A DNA stretch of 64,000 bases from Sphingomonadales bacterium (lineage in GTDB: Bacteria > Pseudomonadota > Alphaproteobacteria > Sphingomonadales > Sphingomonadaceae): contig JAIYAY010000014.1 in assembly GCA_027488785.1 (NCBI GenBank), positions 86,617 to 150,616 on the forward strand, read 5' to 3'. Every line of letters begins with the position of its first letter. Position 1 is the stretch's first letter. The notes under the pieces were generated by a model. It was given only the letters and a program-made list of their open reading frames with translations, ran no database searches and had not been told where the DNA came from. The position numbers and the translations under genes are program-made. This document shows positions 35,833 to 45,915 of the stretch, piece after piece.

Positions 35833-36732
35833 TCAGACTTTAGCCACAGGCGTTGCAACGATAATAAAAAGCTCCCAACGCATGCCAACTTCATCCTCCA
35901 GTTGATCAATCCCGAGGTCCGCCTCGATAACGCGGGAGGTTTCTTCTGGGCGACAAGTACGTAGATCAAACATGCGGTGGCAGAACTCAGCCATTTTGTC
36001 CGTGTCCGCGAACCGCCAATGGAATGGCACCCGCTCAGCGGAAAATATTTGCCAGCCCGTTTCCCGAAGCTCATTTAGCGTATGGTCACCAATGTAGATG
36101 CCTTTGTGTCCCGTGCTGTTGTGGCGGTCGACCCAGCCGTCAAGGAAGCCCGAGACGTTCGAAGATTCGTGGACGTCGGCGAGAATGAAGCGTCCCCCTG
36201 CACGCACTGTCCTGGCCAATTCGGTAAACAGGGGTTGCTTGTTCGCGAGATGGTGCACTCCGGCGATGCTGATAGCAGCATCGACGCCTCCATCTGTCCA
36301 AGGCAGCGGCAGCAATTCCTGATCCTTCTGGCCAGAACCAAAATTGGCGCAGGGCTCATGGCCCAACCAGTGCACGGTCTTCGGCAGGTAGCGAGCAAGA
36401 TACCCACCGCCCGCAGGGACATCGCCAACCAACTGGCCCGCTTTTAGGTCCGCCCGCTGAATTATGTTTACGAACTCCTCACGCCGAGCGTCCGGAAACA
36501 GAGACATAGCCATGTCGTAAGGAGCACCGCGTACCTGAAACAAATCTTCATAGCTTGCGAGAAAACTCATGCTGCGCCGTAGCTTCCGTGCCAAAGGTTT
36601 AGCAAGCGCCAATTTAAGGCTGCAACCTAAATCCAGTAAGCGAAACTGAAAACGCCTTACCCAACTCTGATTAAGTGTCCGATCTGCGTGCTGACCAGAA
36701 GAGGTCATAAGGTGTTGAGTGAGTTCAGTCAT
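35833..36732 (-). CDS. Class I SAM-dependent methyltransferase
   Basis: 299 residues. The Rossmann motif I is VGDVPAGGGYLARYLP (about residue 100), followed by LPWTDGGVDAAISIAGVHHL (motif IV region) and LARTVRAGGRFILADVHE, the Methyltransf_11 pattern. The C-terminal part (DRHNSTGHKGIYIGD, RMFDLRTCRPEE) presumably binds the substrate. Its stop lies nine bases before the ATP-grasp gene, so the two form one operon. The substrate is unknown; methylation of the ATP-grasp product is inferred. It lies next to an IS3 remnant and a tRNA, in keeping with horizontal acquisition. Confidence 0.85.
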   Translation of the reverse strand: MTELTQHLMTSSGQHADRTLNQSWVRRFQFRLLDLGCSLKLALAKPLARKLRRSMSFLASYEDLFQVRGAPYDMAMSLFPDARREEFVNIIQRADLKAGQLVGDVPAGGGYLARYLPKTVHWLGHEPCANFGSGQKDQELLPLPWTDGGVDAAISIAGVHHLANKQPLFTELARTVRAGGRFILADVHESSNVSGFLDGWVDRHNSTGHKGIYIGDHTLNELRETGWQIFSAERVPFHWRFADTDKMAEFCHRMFDLRTCRPEETSRVIEADLGIDQLEDEVGMRWELFIIVATPVAKV

Positions 36733-36838
36733 GCTCCCAAATGGAGGGCTTTATGATGGGCGGACAGAGGACTATTTGAAAACGTCGTCCACCTGTTGGC
36801 TCCTCCAAAGGTCAATGGATTTGCGGCTACCCGCTGAA

Positions 36839-36940
36839 GGCTTTATCTTCCAGTACATCAACGAGTTCTATAACATACGCTGCCGTCACTCATATCTGGG
36901 CGGCATAAGCCCGATGGTGTTCGAAGCAAAGATGACGTAA
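36839..36940 (+). pseudogene. IS3-family transposase remnant (C-terminal end)
   Basis: The last 33 codons of an open frame read FIFQYINEFYNIRCRHSYLG and then GISPMVFEAK, matching the conserved end of IS3-type OrfB transposases (YxxxFYNxxRxHSxLGGxSPxxFE). The DDE catalytic region is missing and the sequence upstream is unrelated. It lies 68 bases from the tRNA-Leu(TAA) 3' end, a trace of past insertion. Confidence 0.75.
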
Positions 36941-37008
36941 TGAGACCAGCGATCGGCGCAAAACCGTTGCAAGCCCAATATTTCTAGAAGAAAAAATACG
37001 CTCAATGG

Positions 37009-37094
37009 TGGTGCGGATGGCGGGACTCGAACCCGCACGCCCTTACGGACAACAGATTTTAAGTCTGTAGCGTCTACCATTCCGCCACATCCGC
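37009..37094 (-). tRNA. tRNA-Leu (anticodon TAA)
   Basis: 86 nt with encoded CCA. The acceptor GCGGATG pairs with CATCCGC. The anticodon arm ACAGA-CTTAAAA-TCTGT gives TAA. A long variable arm and GGTTCGAGTCC in the T-arm are present. The accessory genes at 33.7-36.9 kb lie directly at its 3' side, but no second copy of its end is visible in the window. Confidence 0.97.
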
Positions 37095-37151
37095 TTAGCC
37101 ATGCGCAGACAGCATTACGCCCGCAGGGTCAAGTGCCTTTACACAAACGAG

Positions 37152-37430
37152 TTATTTGTTGAGGCTTTCGCGGACTTCTTTGCCCGGTTTGAAATAGGGT
37201 ACACGCTTCGATGGCACATCGACCGATGCACCAGTGCGCGGGTTGCGGCCCTTGCGCGGACTGCGGTCGCGGGTCGAAAACGCTCCAAAGCCACGTAATT
37301 CAACGCGTCCACCGTCGGAAAGACGTTGAATGATTTGGTCAAAAAACAGGTCGACGATCTTTTCGACTTCCTCTGTTTTGAGCTCCGGATTCTCGGCCTC
37401 AAGCTTTTTGATCAACTCGGAACGGATCAT
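37152..37430 (-). CDS. ihfB: Integration host factor subunit beta
   Basis: 92 residues of the DNABII family. It begins MIRSELIKKLEAENPELK and has VELRGFGAFSTRDRSPRKGRN, the core of the DNA-binding arm, then VPYFKPGKEVRESLN. The sequence matches IHF beta (HimD) rather than HU through the initial SELI and the arm sequence. IHF bends DNA in recombination and transcription. It is monocistronic, downstream of rpsA on the same strand. Confidence 0.93.
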   Translation of the reverse strand: MIRSELIKKLEAENPELKTEEVEKIVDLFFDQIIQRLSDGGRVELRGFGAFSTRDRSPRKGRNPRTGASVDVPSKRVPYFKPGKEVRESLNK

Positions 37431-37574
37431 ATTATGTCCCTCTCTAACGGTTATCTAAAACAGCGTAGTGCGCTTATCAGATTTCACTTTACAATGCTTT
37501 ACAATAATCATGCACGCTGGCAGAAAATTTTCATTATTACAACGGTCTTCCAAATGTTTCGTGCCAAAGGCAGT

Positions 37575-37607
37575 AAAAAACCCGCTCCTTGCGTGAGGAG
37601 CGGGTTT
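37575..37607 (-). terminator. Rho-independent terminator of rpsA
   Basis: AAACCCGCTCCT (37578-37589) pairs with AGGAGCGGGTTT (37596-37607) over a six-base loop. Read on the minus strand, the hairpin ends in a T-run 38 bases after the rpsA stop codon. Confidence 0.92.
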
Positions 37608-37644
37608 CTATTCCGATGTTTCGGATGTCGTTTTTAGGCGAAGC

Positions 37645-39351
37645 TTATTTCTTCACGCCCTTGAGCGCTTCACCCAAAATGTCGCCAAGCGATGCGCCGG
37701 AATCCGACGAACCATATTGCTCAACTGCTTGCTTTTCTTCCGCGAGCTGAAGCGCCTTAACCGAGAAGTTCGGCTTTTTCGAGCGGTCGAAACCGGTGAC
37801 CATGGCGTCAAACTTCTGACCAACCTGGAAGCGGTCCGGACGCTGTTCGTCACGGTCGCGGCCAAGGTCGGCGCGTTTGATAAAGCCAGTTGCGCCGTCT
37901 TCGCCGGCTTGCACTTCAAGTCCGCCATCGCGCACTTCAAGAACGGTCACGGTGGTAGTTCCACCCTTCTTCAAACCGCTTACCGAAGCAGCACCGGCTG
38001 CCGATGGGGCACCCTTTTCAAGCTGCTTGATACCAAGCGAAATGCGCTCTTTCTCGGCGTCGATGTCAAGAACGATAGCCTTAACGGTTTCGCCCTTGCG
38101 GTGAAGGTGCAAAGCTTCTTCGCCCGTGATGCCCCATGCGATGTCGGACATGTGGACCATGCCGTCAACGTCGCCGTCGAGGCCAATGAACAGACCAAAT
38201 TCGGTCGCGTTCTTGACTTCACCTTCAACGGTGGAGCCAACTGGGAACTTGTCTGCGAACGATGCCCATGGATTGTCGTGCGCTTGCTTGAGGCCAAGCG
38301 AAATACGGCGCTTTTCCATGTCGATGTCGAGAACGACAACGTCGACTTCTTGTGAAGTCGAAACGATCTTGCCTGGGTGAACGTTCTTCTTTGTCCATGA
38401 CATTTCCGAAACGTGGACCAAACCTTCGATACCGGCTTCGAGTTCGATGAACGCACCATATTCGGTGATGTTCGTGACCGAACCCTTGAGCTTTGTACCC
38501 ACTGGGTACTTGGCAACTGCTGCATCCCAAGGATCGCTTTCCAGCTGCTTCATGCCAAGGCTGATGCGCTGTGTGTCCTTGTTGATGCGGACGATCTGAA
38601 CCTTAACGGTGTCACCAATGTTGATGACTTCGCTTGGGTGGTTGATACGCTTGTAGCTGATGTCGGTGACGTGCAGCAGGCCATCGATGCCGCCCAGATC
38701 GACGAACGCACCATAATCGGTGATGTTCTTGACAACGCCGTCGATGATCTGACCTTCGACGAGGTTCTGGATAAGGCCCGTGCGCTGTTCTGCGCGTGTT
38801 TCTTCCAATATGGCGCGACGCGATACAACAATGTTGCCACGCTTACGGTCCATTTTGAGGATGACGAAAGGCTGGGCGATGTCCATCAATGGCGCAACGT
38901 CACGTACGGGGCGGACGTCAACCTGGCTGCCGGGCAAGAATGCCACTGCGCCGCCAAGATCAACGGTGAAACCACCCTTCACGCGGCCGAAGATGACGCC
39001 GTCAACGCGGTTACCAGCGTCGAATTCGCCTTCAAGCACGTCCCAAGCGGCTTCGCGACGCGCGCGATCGCGGCTCAACATGGCTTCGCCGTTCATATTT
39101 TCTACGCGATCAACGAAGACTTCGACTTCGTCGCCAACCTTGAGGTCGGCTTTCTGGCCGGGCATAGCGAATTCACGCAGCGCCACACGGCCTTCGGATT
39201 TGAGACCCACATCGATGACAGCATGGTCATTGTCGATTGCGGTTATGGTGCCTTTTACGACGCGGCCTTCAAAGCCTGCATCTGCGCCACCAAGTGATTC
39301 GTCGAGAAGTGCCGCGAAATCGTCGCGGGTCGGGTTTGGCGAAGTTGCCAT
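37645..39351 (-). CDS. rpsA: 30S ribosomal protein S1
   Basis: 568 residues with six S1 RNA-binding repeats; examples are VVKNITDYGAFVDLGGIDGL, VTNITEYGAFIELEAGIEGL and VKNATEFGLFIGLDGDVDGM. S1 unfolds structured mRNA leaders for the 30S subunit. The length is normal for Alphaproteobacteria. It ends ILGEALKGVKK and is followed by a strong terminator. It lies between cmk and ihfB, the common cmk-rpsA-ihfB order. Confidence 0.97.
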   Translation of the reverse strand: MATSPNPTRDDFAALLDESLGGADAGFEGRVVKGTITAIDNDHAVIDVGLKSEGRVALREFAMPGQKADLKVGDEVEVFVDRVENMNGEAMLSRDRARREAAWDVLEGEFDAGNRVDGVIFGRVKGGFTVDLGGAVAFLPGSQVDVRPVRDVAPLMDIAQPFVILKMDRKRGNIVVSRRAILEETRAEQRTGLIQNLVEGQIIDGVVKNITDYGAFVDLGGIDGLLHVTDISYKRINHPSEVINIGDTVKVQIVRINKDTQRISLGMKQLESDPWDAAVAKYPVGTKLKGSVTNITEYGAFIELEAGIEGLVHVSEMSWTKKNVHPGKIVSTSQEVDVVVLDIDMEKRRISLGLKQAHDNPWASFADKFPVGSTVEGEVKNATEFGLFIGLDGDVDGMVHMSDIAWGITGEEALHLHRKGETVKAIVLDIDAEKERISLGIKQLEKGAPSAAGAASVSGLKKGGTTTVTVLEVRDGGLEVQAGEDGATGFIKRADLGRDRDEQRPDRFQVGQKFDAMVTGFDRSKKPNFSVKALQLAEEKQAVEQYGSSDSGASLGDILGEALKGVKK

Positions 39352-39483
39352 AGGTTAGAGTGTCCTTACGTACATTTTGTCCGGCCAGTCGGTTGGTTCC
39401 GACGGTCTTTGACCAGAGTTGCCCTGATGCCCGAATAGCAGCAAAGCGTTCAAATTCGGCGCATGTCGAGCGAAATACCCACG

Positions 39484-39580
39484 TCATGCTGAACTTATTT
39501 CAGCATCCATCCATCAACTTAGACCAATGGTCAGCGAAGCGAAATGGACCCTGAAACCAGTTCAGGGTGACGGTGTGTTC
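39484..39580. repeat. REP-like paired palindromes, copy A
   Basis: GTCATGCTGAACTTATTTCA opens a hairpin (ATGCTGAA/TTCAGCAT), and a second hairpin CCTGAA-ACCAG-TTCAGG followed by GTGACG lies about 45 bases on. A related pair occurs at 42369-42460. These dispersed intergenic palindromes are frequent in sphingomonads. Confidence 0.75.
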
Positions 39581-39600
39581 TATCGATACACTCCGGCCAC

Positions 39601-40227
39601 TTAGCTCTTGTGAAGTCGAAACTCCACCAAAGCTATCGCGGCTCGAACGGCGTCGCCTATAGTCAAATCGCCGGTATCAAGCAATAGCGCGTCTTCGGCG
39701 GGTTTTAACGGCGCGTCAGCGCGTCCCATATCGCGCGCATCGCGGGTGTGGATGTCGGCAATGATATTCGCAAGATCAACATTCATGCCCTGCCGCTGCA
39801 TTTCATCATATCGTCGCTGCGCGCGGACCTCCGCGGGCGCCGTGACGAACAGTTTCACGTCCGCATGTGGGGCGATGACCGTCCCGATGTCGCGCCCGTC
39901 GAGTAATGCGCCGCCGGGCTGGTTAGCAAAGTCCACTTGCCGCTTGTTGAGCGCCGCGCGCACCTCGGGGTGGGTCGATACGCGACTTGCTAACCCGCCA
40001 ACTTCCTCATTCCGTAAGACAGGGTCGTCAAGTAAGCTGTCAGGGAACGCGCATCCCGCCAAAGCGTCCGCCGGATCTTCGGGGCTTCCTTGATGCAATT
40101 GCACCTGCCGTCCCACCGCACGGTACAACAGGCCAGTATCCAGAAACGGCAAGCCGAAATGCGCAGCTAATGCCTTGGAGATTGTGCCTTTGCCCGAGGC
40201 GGTTGGCCCGTCAACGGCGATAATCAT
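39601..40227 (-). CDS. cmk: Cytidylate kinase
   Basis: 208 residues. P-loop GPTASGKGTISKALA at the N terminus, FLDTGLLYRAVG for nucleotide binding, LLDGRDIGTVIAP and QRRYDEMQ in the lid region: all the (d)CMP kinase marks. It phosphorylates CMP and dCMP. Its ATG overlaps the TGA of a 41-codon ORF upstream (ATGA), which in turn overlaps aroA, so aroA, the small ORF and cmk are one coupled unit. Confidence 0.96.
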   Translation of the reverse strand: MIIAVDGPTASGKGTISKALAAHFGLPFLDTGLLYRAVGRQVQLHQGSPEDPADALAGCAFPDSLLDDPVLRNEEVGGLASRVSTHPEVRAALNKRQVDFANQPGGALLDGRDIGTVIAPHADVKLFVTAPAEVRAQRRYDEMQRQGMNVDLANIIADIHTRDARDMGRADAPLKPAEDALLLDTGDLTIGDAVRAAIALVEFRLHKS

Positions 40228-40349
40228 TCGGCCGCGCCTGTATCTAACGCGCCTGTATCTAAACGGCGCTGCATCAGCGCCGCCATGGCGAGAAAACTAA
40301 CGACAACGCCAATAAGGTTCGCAGTAAAGGGAGATAGATATTCGCTCAA
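40224..40349 (-). CDS. Small membrane protein between aroA and cmk
   Basis: 41 residues beginning with TTG, which overlaps the aroA TGA, and ending with TGA overlapping the cmk ATG; such tight double coupling argues that it is translated. One transmembrane segment (ANLIGVVVSFLAMAALM) is followed by a short polar tail. The tail contains LDTGALDTGA, made by a perfect 15-base tandem duplication (40233-40262). I do not recognise a family. It is too short for most gene callers. Confidence 0.6.
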   Translation of the reverse strand: MSEYLSPFTANLIGVVVSFLAMAALMQRRLDTGALDTGAAE

Positions 40350-41680
40350 TTTTGAACCTGTAAATTTTCTAGGATGGTTTCAAATGTCGGAAAACTCGTT
40401 GCGATGGGCGACACGTCATCCACATGAACAGCTCGATAGACATTCTGGCCAGCAACGGCGAAGCTCATAGCGATACGGTGGTCGAGTGCACTTGTCACGG
40501 TCGCATTGCCCTCAAGCGGTTCCCCGCCACTGCCGTCGATGATCAGGCCGTCTTCACGTTCGTCTACCTTTGCGCCAATAGCTTTCAAGCCCATCGCCAT
40601 GAGCGTGAGCCGGTCCGATTCTTTCACACGAAGTTCGTCTAGCCCGCTCGTAGTTGTCCGGCCCTGCGCCATGCTGGCAGCGACGAAGAACACCGGAAAC
40701 TCGTCGATCATGCTCGGCGCAACATCTGGCGGCACATCGATGCCGCGCAAAACAGAATGCCGCGCGGTGATGTCCGCCACGGGTTCTCCACCAACTTCGC
40801 GCATATTCGCATATGTAAGATCAGCACCCATAGCCTCCAGCATCTTGTAAATGCCTGTGCGGGTGGGGTTCATGCCAACATGGGTGACGGTGACTTCACT
40901 ACCCGGTGTAATCAGTGCGGCAACAATGAAGAAGGCGGCGGAAGACGGATCGCCGGGAACCTCAATTTGCTGCGGCTGCAGTTCGGCCTCACCCATCAGG
41001 CGGATATGCCGAACGCCATCGGCATCAACATCGACCGTCAAATCCGCGCCAAATCCACGCAGCATGCGTTCGCTATGGTCGCGGGTAGGGACCGGCTCAA
41101 TCACTTCGGTAATGCCCGCGATGTTTAGCCCCGCCAGCAAGACAGCGCTTTTGACTTGCGCGGAAGCGACCGCTAGGCGGTAACGGATCGGCACGGCAGG
41201 TACCAATCCGCGCACCATCAACGGCAACATCCCACCGGGGCTTGGCGTAAACTCCGCGCCCATTTGGCTGAGTGGATCAATCACGCGGCCCATCGGACGT
41301 TTGGACAGGCTTGCATCGCCTATGAATGTCGCGGTTAGCCGGTGGCTGGCGACCAGTCCCATTAACAAACGGGTTGATGTGCCGCTATTGCCCATATCAA
41401 GCGCGCCAGTTGGCTGCATCAGGCCGCCCACGCCTACGCCGTTGACGGTCCATTGTCCTTCACCGGTGCGTTCTATCTGTGCGCCCATTGCCCGCATGGC
41501 GGCAGCGGTGGCGAGGACATCTTCGCCTTCCAGCAAGCCTGAAATCTGGCTTTCTCCCACCGCAAGCGCGCTCAACATAAGCGCGCGATGCGATATCGAT
41601 TTATCGCCGGGAACCTTCAGAGTGCCGCGTAATGGGCCGCTGGGCTTAAAACTGCCGGGTCGGGAAGGGGCGTTGTGCAT
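40346..41680 (-). CDS. aroA: 3-phosphoshikimate 1-carboxyvinyltransferase (EPSP synthase)
   Basis: 444 residues. The sixth step of the shikimate pathway: transfer of enolpyruvyl from PEP to shikimate 3-phosphate. Motifs include LKVPGDKSISHRALMLSALA, LDMGNSGTSTRLLMG, DEFPVFFVAASMA and LRVKESDRL. The active-site loop reads NSGTSTR, where class I enzymes have NAGTAMR, so it fits the class II (glyphosate-tolerant, CP4-like) group. It is first in a coupled unit with the small membrane ORF and cmk. Confidence 0.96.
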   Translation of the reverse strand: MHNAPSRPGSFKPSGPLRGTLKVPGDKSISHRALMLSALAVGESQISGLLEGEDVLATAAAMRAMGAQIERTGEGQWTVNGVGVGGLMQPTGALDMGNSGTSTRLLMGLVASHRLTATFIGDASLSKRPMGRVIDPLSQMGAEFTPSPGGMLPLMVRGLVPAVPIRYRLAVASAQVKSAVLLAGLNIAGITEVIEPVPTRDHSERMLRGFGADLTVDVDADGVRHIRLMGEAELQPQQIEVPGDPSSAAFFIVAALITPGSEVTVTHVGMNPTRTGIYKMLEAMGADLTYANMREVGGEPVADITARHSVLRGIDVPPDVAPSMIDEFPVFFVAASMAQGRTTTSGLDELRVKESDRLTLMAMGLKAIGAKVDEREDGLIIDGSGGEPLEGNATVTSALDHRIAMSFAVAGQNVYRAVHVDDVSPIATSFPTFETILENLQVQN

Positions 41681-41835
41681 GATGTCTTGCGCTTTGCGGA
41701 TGATGCGCGCTCAAGTCAACGACCACAGTAATTTTTGACAGCGGCGTGTCGCTGTGGCAAAGGCCGCGCCAATTGACGGTGATTCACAGATGTGCGTTGC
41801 CTTTCCAAGCCAGTTTAAAAGGATTTAAGCCCGCC

Positions 41836-42153
41836 ATGATCAAGGCTGAATGGGGAACCAAGCGCACTTGCCCGAAATGTGGCGTTCGTTTTTACGATCT
41901 GACCAAGGACGAGCCGGTTGAGTGCATCGAATGCGGCAATCAGTGGACACCAGAGCCAGTTCTGAAATCGAAACAGCCATTGCCGTTTGAAGAAGCCGAG
42001 AAGAAGAAGGACGACTCGGATCTGGCGGATGATGATCTCGATATTGACGTCGATGCCGTTGACGGTGACGTGTCGCCCGACAATGATGTCGACTTGGGCG
42101 GTGACGAAGATCTTGGCGTTGCTGGCACAGAAGACGAACCCGACGACATCTAA
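41836..42153 (+). CDS. TIGR02300 family (FYDLN acid) protein
   Basis: 105 residues from ATG 41836; the open frame extends 30 codons further upstream, but the family starts with MIKAEWGTKRTCPKCG. Two CxxC pairs (CPKCG and CIECG) form a probable zinc ribbon, with the family mark FYDLTKDEPV between them. The second half is an acidic Asp-rich tail typical of the family. The function is unknown. It is divergent from aroA and followed by a hairpin (42174-42198). Confidence 0.9.
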   Translation: MIKAEWGTKRTCPKCGVRFYDLTKDEPVECIECGNQWTPEPVLKSKQPLPFEEAEKKKDDSDLADDDLDIDVDAVDGDVSPDNDVDLGGDEDLGVAGTEDEPDDI

Positions 42154-42173
42154 TCTTCGGACTTGATATATAT

Positions 42174-42198
42174 AGGAGCGCCCGCTAGTGGCGCTCCT
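42174..42198 (+). terminator. Hairpin after the TIGR02300 gene
   Basis: AGGAGCGCC (42174-42182) pairs with GGCGCTCCT (42190-42198) around seven bases, between the TIGR02300 gene and tRNA-Ala. There is no T-tract, so termination efficiency is uncertain. Confidence 0.55.
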
Positions 42199-42226
42199 CA
42201 CCAAGGCTGCCAATGGGCGGCAAGAT

Positions 42227-42302
42227 GGGGCCTTAGCTCAGCTGGTAGAGCGCTACACTGGCAGTGTAGAGGTCAGGGGTTCGACTCCCCTAGGCTCCAC
42301 CA
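42227..42302 (+). tRNA. tRNA-Ala (anticodon GGC)
   Basis: 76 nt with encoded CCA. The acceptor GGGGCCT pairs with AGGCTCC (one G-U pair). The anticodon arm CTACA-CTGGCAG-TGTAG gives GGC. The D-arm TAGCTCAGCTGGTAGAGC and T-arm GGTTCGACTCC are standard. Confidence 0.97.
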
Positions 42303-42368
42303 TTTTTCGTTAAAACTTCGGCTGGCAGGCCAGCCCTTTCTGTCGGCAACATCCGCTTTCCAAGTTTT

Positions 42369-42460
42369 GTCATGCTGAACTTGTTTCAGCATAACAATTG
42401 CCGTTTGCCTGTTATCCCGAAACGCAGTCACCAACGGTGAAACGAGTTCGGGATGACGAA
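42369..42460. repeat. REP-like paired palindromes, copy B
   Basis: GTCATGCTGAACTTGTTTCA opens the first hairpin; a second arm pair, ATCCCGAA and TTCGGGATGACG, follows. The same organisation as copy A at 39484, with a divergent second arm. Confidence 0.75.
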
Positions 42461-42478
42461 ATCGATTTGATAGTCTAA

Positions 42479-44651
<2,173 letters not shown>

Positions 44652-44655
<4 letters not shown>

Positions 44656-45560
44656 AGACAGTTGCACTGACGGGAGCAACGGGGTTCGTCGGACGGATGA
44701 CGTTGAGGCGATTGGTCGCGGCTGGCTGGCACGTGCGCGCATTGACACGGCGGGACCAGCCCAAGACAGCAGGCGTGACATGGGTGCGAGGCCGTCTGGA
44801 TGATGTGGCCAGCCTCCACGAATTGTGCGACGGGGCAGACGCAGTGTTGCATGTTGCAGGCGTTGTTAACGCGCCCGATGCCGCTGGTTTCGAAAGCGGT
44901 AATGTGGAAGGCACGGCGAACATGATTGCCGCCGCAAAGTCGGCGGGCATACACCGCTTCGTCGCTGTCTCGTCACTTGCCGCGCGCGAACCCGCGCTGT
45001 CGATGTATGGCGCGAGCAAAGCCAAGGCCGAAAATCTTGTGCGCGCATCGGCGCTTGACTGGACCGTCATTCGACCGCCGGGTGTCTATGGCCCCGGTGA
45101 TACCGAGATGTTTGACATGTTCCGAATTGCGGCGAAAGGCTGGGCTTTGTTGCCGCCGCGCGGGCGCGTGTCTGTTATCCATGTAGATGATTTGGCGCGC
45201 TTGCTGGTGACCTTGTTGTCGGCCGAAAATGTATCGAAACACGTGTTTGAGGCGGACGACGGGACGGCTGGCGGGTGGAGCCATGAAGCCTTTGCCAAAG
45301 CTATTGGCGCAGCGGTCGGCCGCAACATCACTACCGTGCATGCACCGGGCATTCTTTTGAAATTCGCTGGCTGGGCGGATCGTGCGATCCGCGGGCCGAA
45401 GGCGAAGCTGACGCCGGATCGTGCGAATTACCTTGCGCATCCCGACTGGACCATTGACCCAAAAGCGGCGCCAGCATCGCAACTTTGGCGGCCGGAAATT
45501 GCGACGTTATCGGGCCTGAAAGACACCGTAGACTGGTATCGCAAGCAAGGGTGGATGTAG
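44652..45560 (+). CDS. cerR: NAD(P)-dependent reductase, probable ceramide reductase CerR
   Basis: 302 residues from GTG 44652 (the overlap GTGA with proB fixes the start). An extended SDR with VALTGATGFVGRM and the YGASK catalytic pair. By sequence alone it is an epimerase-like protein; the CerR call comes from gene order, because the next genes are an acyl carrier protein and serine palmitoyltransferase, as in Caulobacter crescentus, where CerR reduces the 3-keto group of the ceramide precursor. It is 90 bases from the acp gene, on the same strand. Confidence 0.78.
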
Positions 45561-45650
45561 CGCCTTAGCCTTGCCCTTTTGCCGCCTTATTCACTTGCCA
45601 TAGCGCGAACATATGAGGCATTGGCCGCTTATTATATTGAGGATTTACGC

Positions 45651-45896
45651 ATGACTGACCGAAGCGAAATGTTTGATCGCCTCAAGGGCTTGATTGAACC
45701 ATTTAACAAAAAAGGCGTCGAAGTTGTTGAGACAACGACCTTTGCAGGCGATCTTGAATGGGACAGCCTGACCGTTATGGATTTTGTGGCTGAAGTCGAA
45801 GACAGCTTCGACATCATCATCAGCATGAATTTGCAGGCGGAGATCGAAAATGTCGGCCAGTTGGTCGATGCCGTGACCAAGCTTACCACTGCTTAA
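45651..45896 (+). CDS. acpR: Acyl carrier protein for sphingolipid synthesis
   Basis: 81 residues from ATG 45651. The attachment motif is WDSLTVMDFV, with Ser39 as the phosphopantetheine site. The acidic four-helix ACP pattern is clear. It is not the fatty-acid-synthesis ACP, as it lacks the canonical DSLDTVE and lies 19 bases before spt. In Caulobacter and Sphingomonas, such a dedicated ACP supplies acyl chains to serine palmitoyltransferase. Confidence 0.85.
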   Translation: MTDRSEMFDRLKGLIEPFNKKGVEVVETTTFAGDLEWDSLTVMDFVAEVEDSFDIIISMNLQAEIENVGQLVDAVTKLTTA

Positions 45897-45915
45897 TTTT
45901 TCGTGAGAGACGGTA

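Noticed and set aside
38413..39297. 294-codon open frame opposite rpsA
   Set aside because: Antisense to the S1 repeats, with repeated pseudo-motifs mirroring them.
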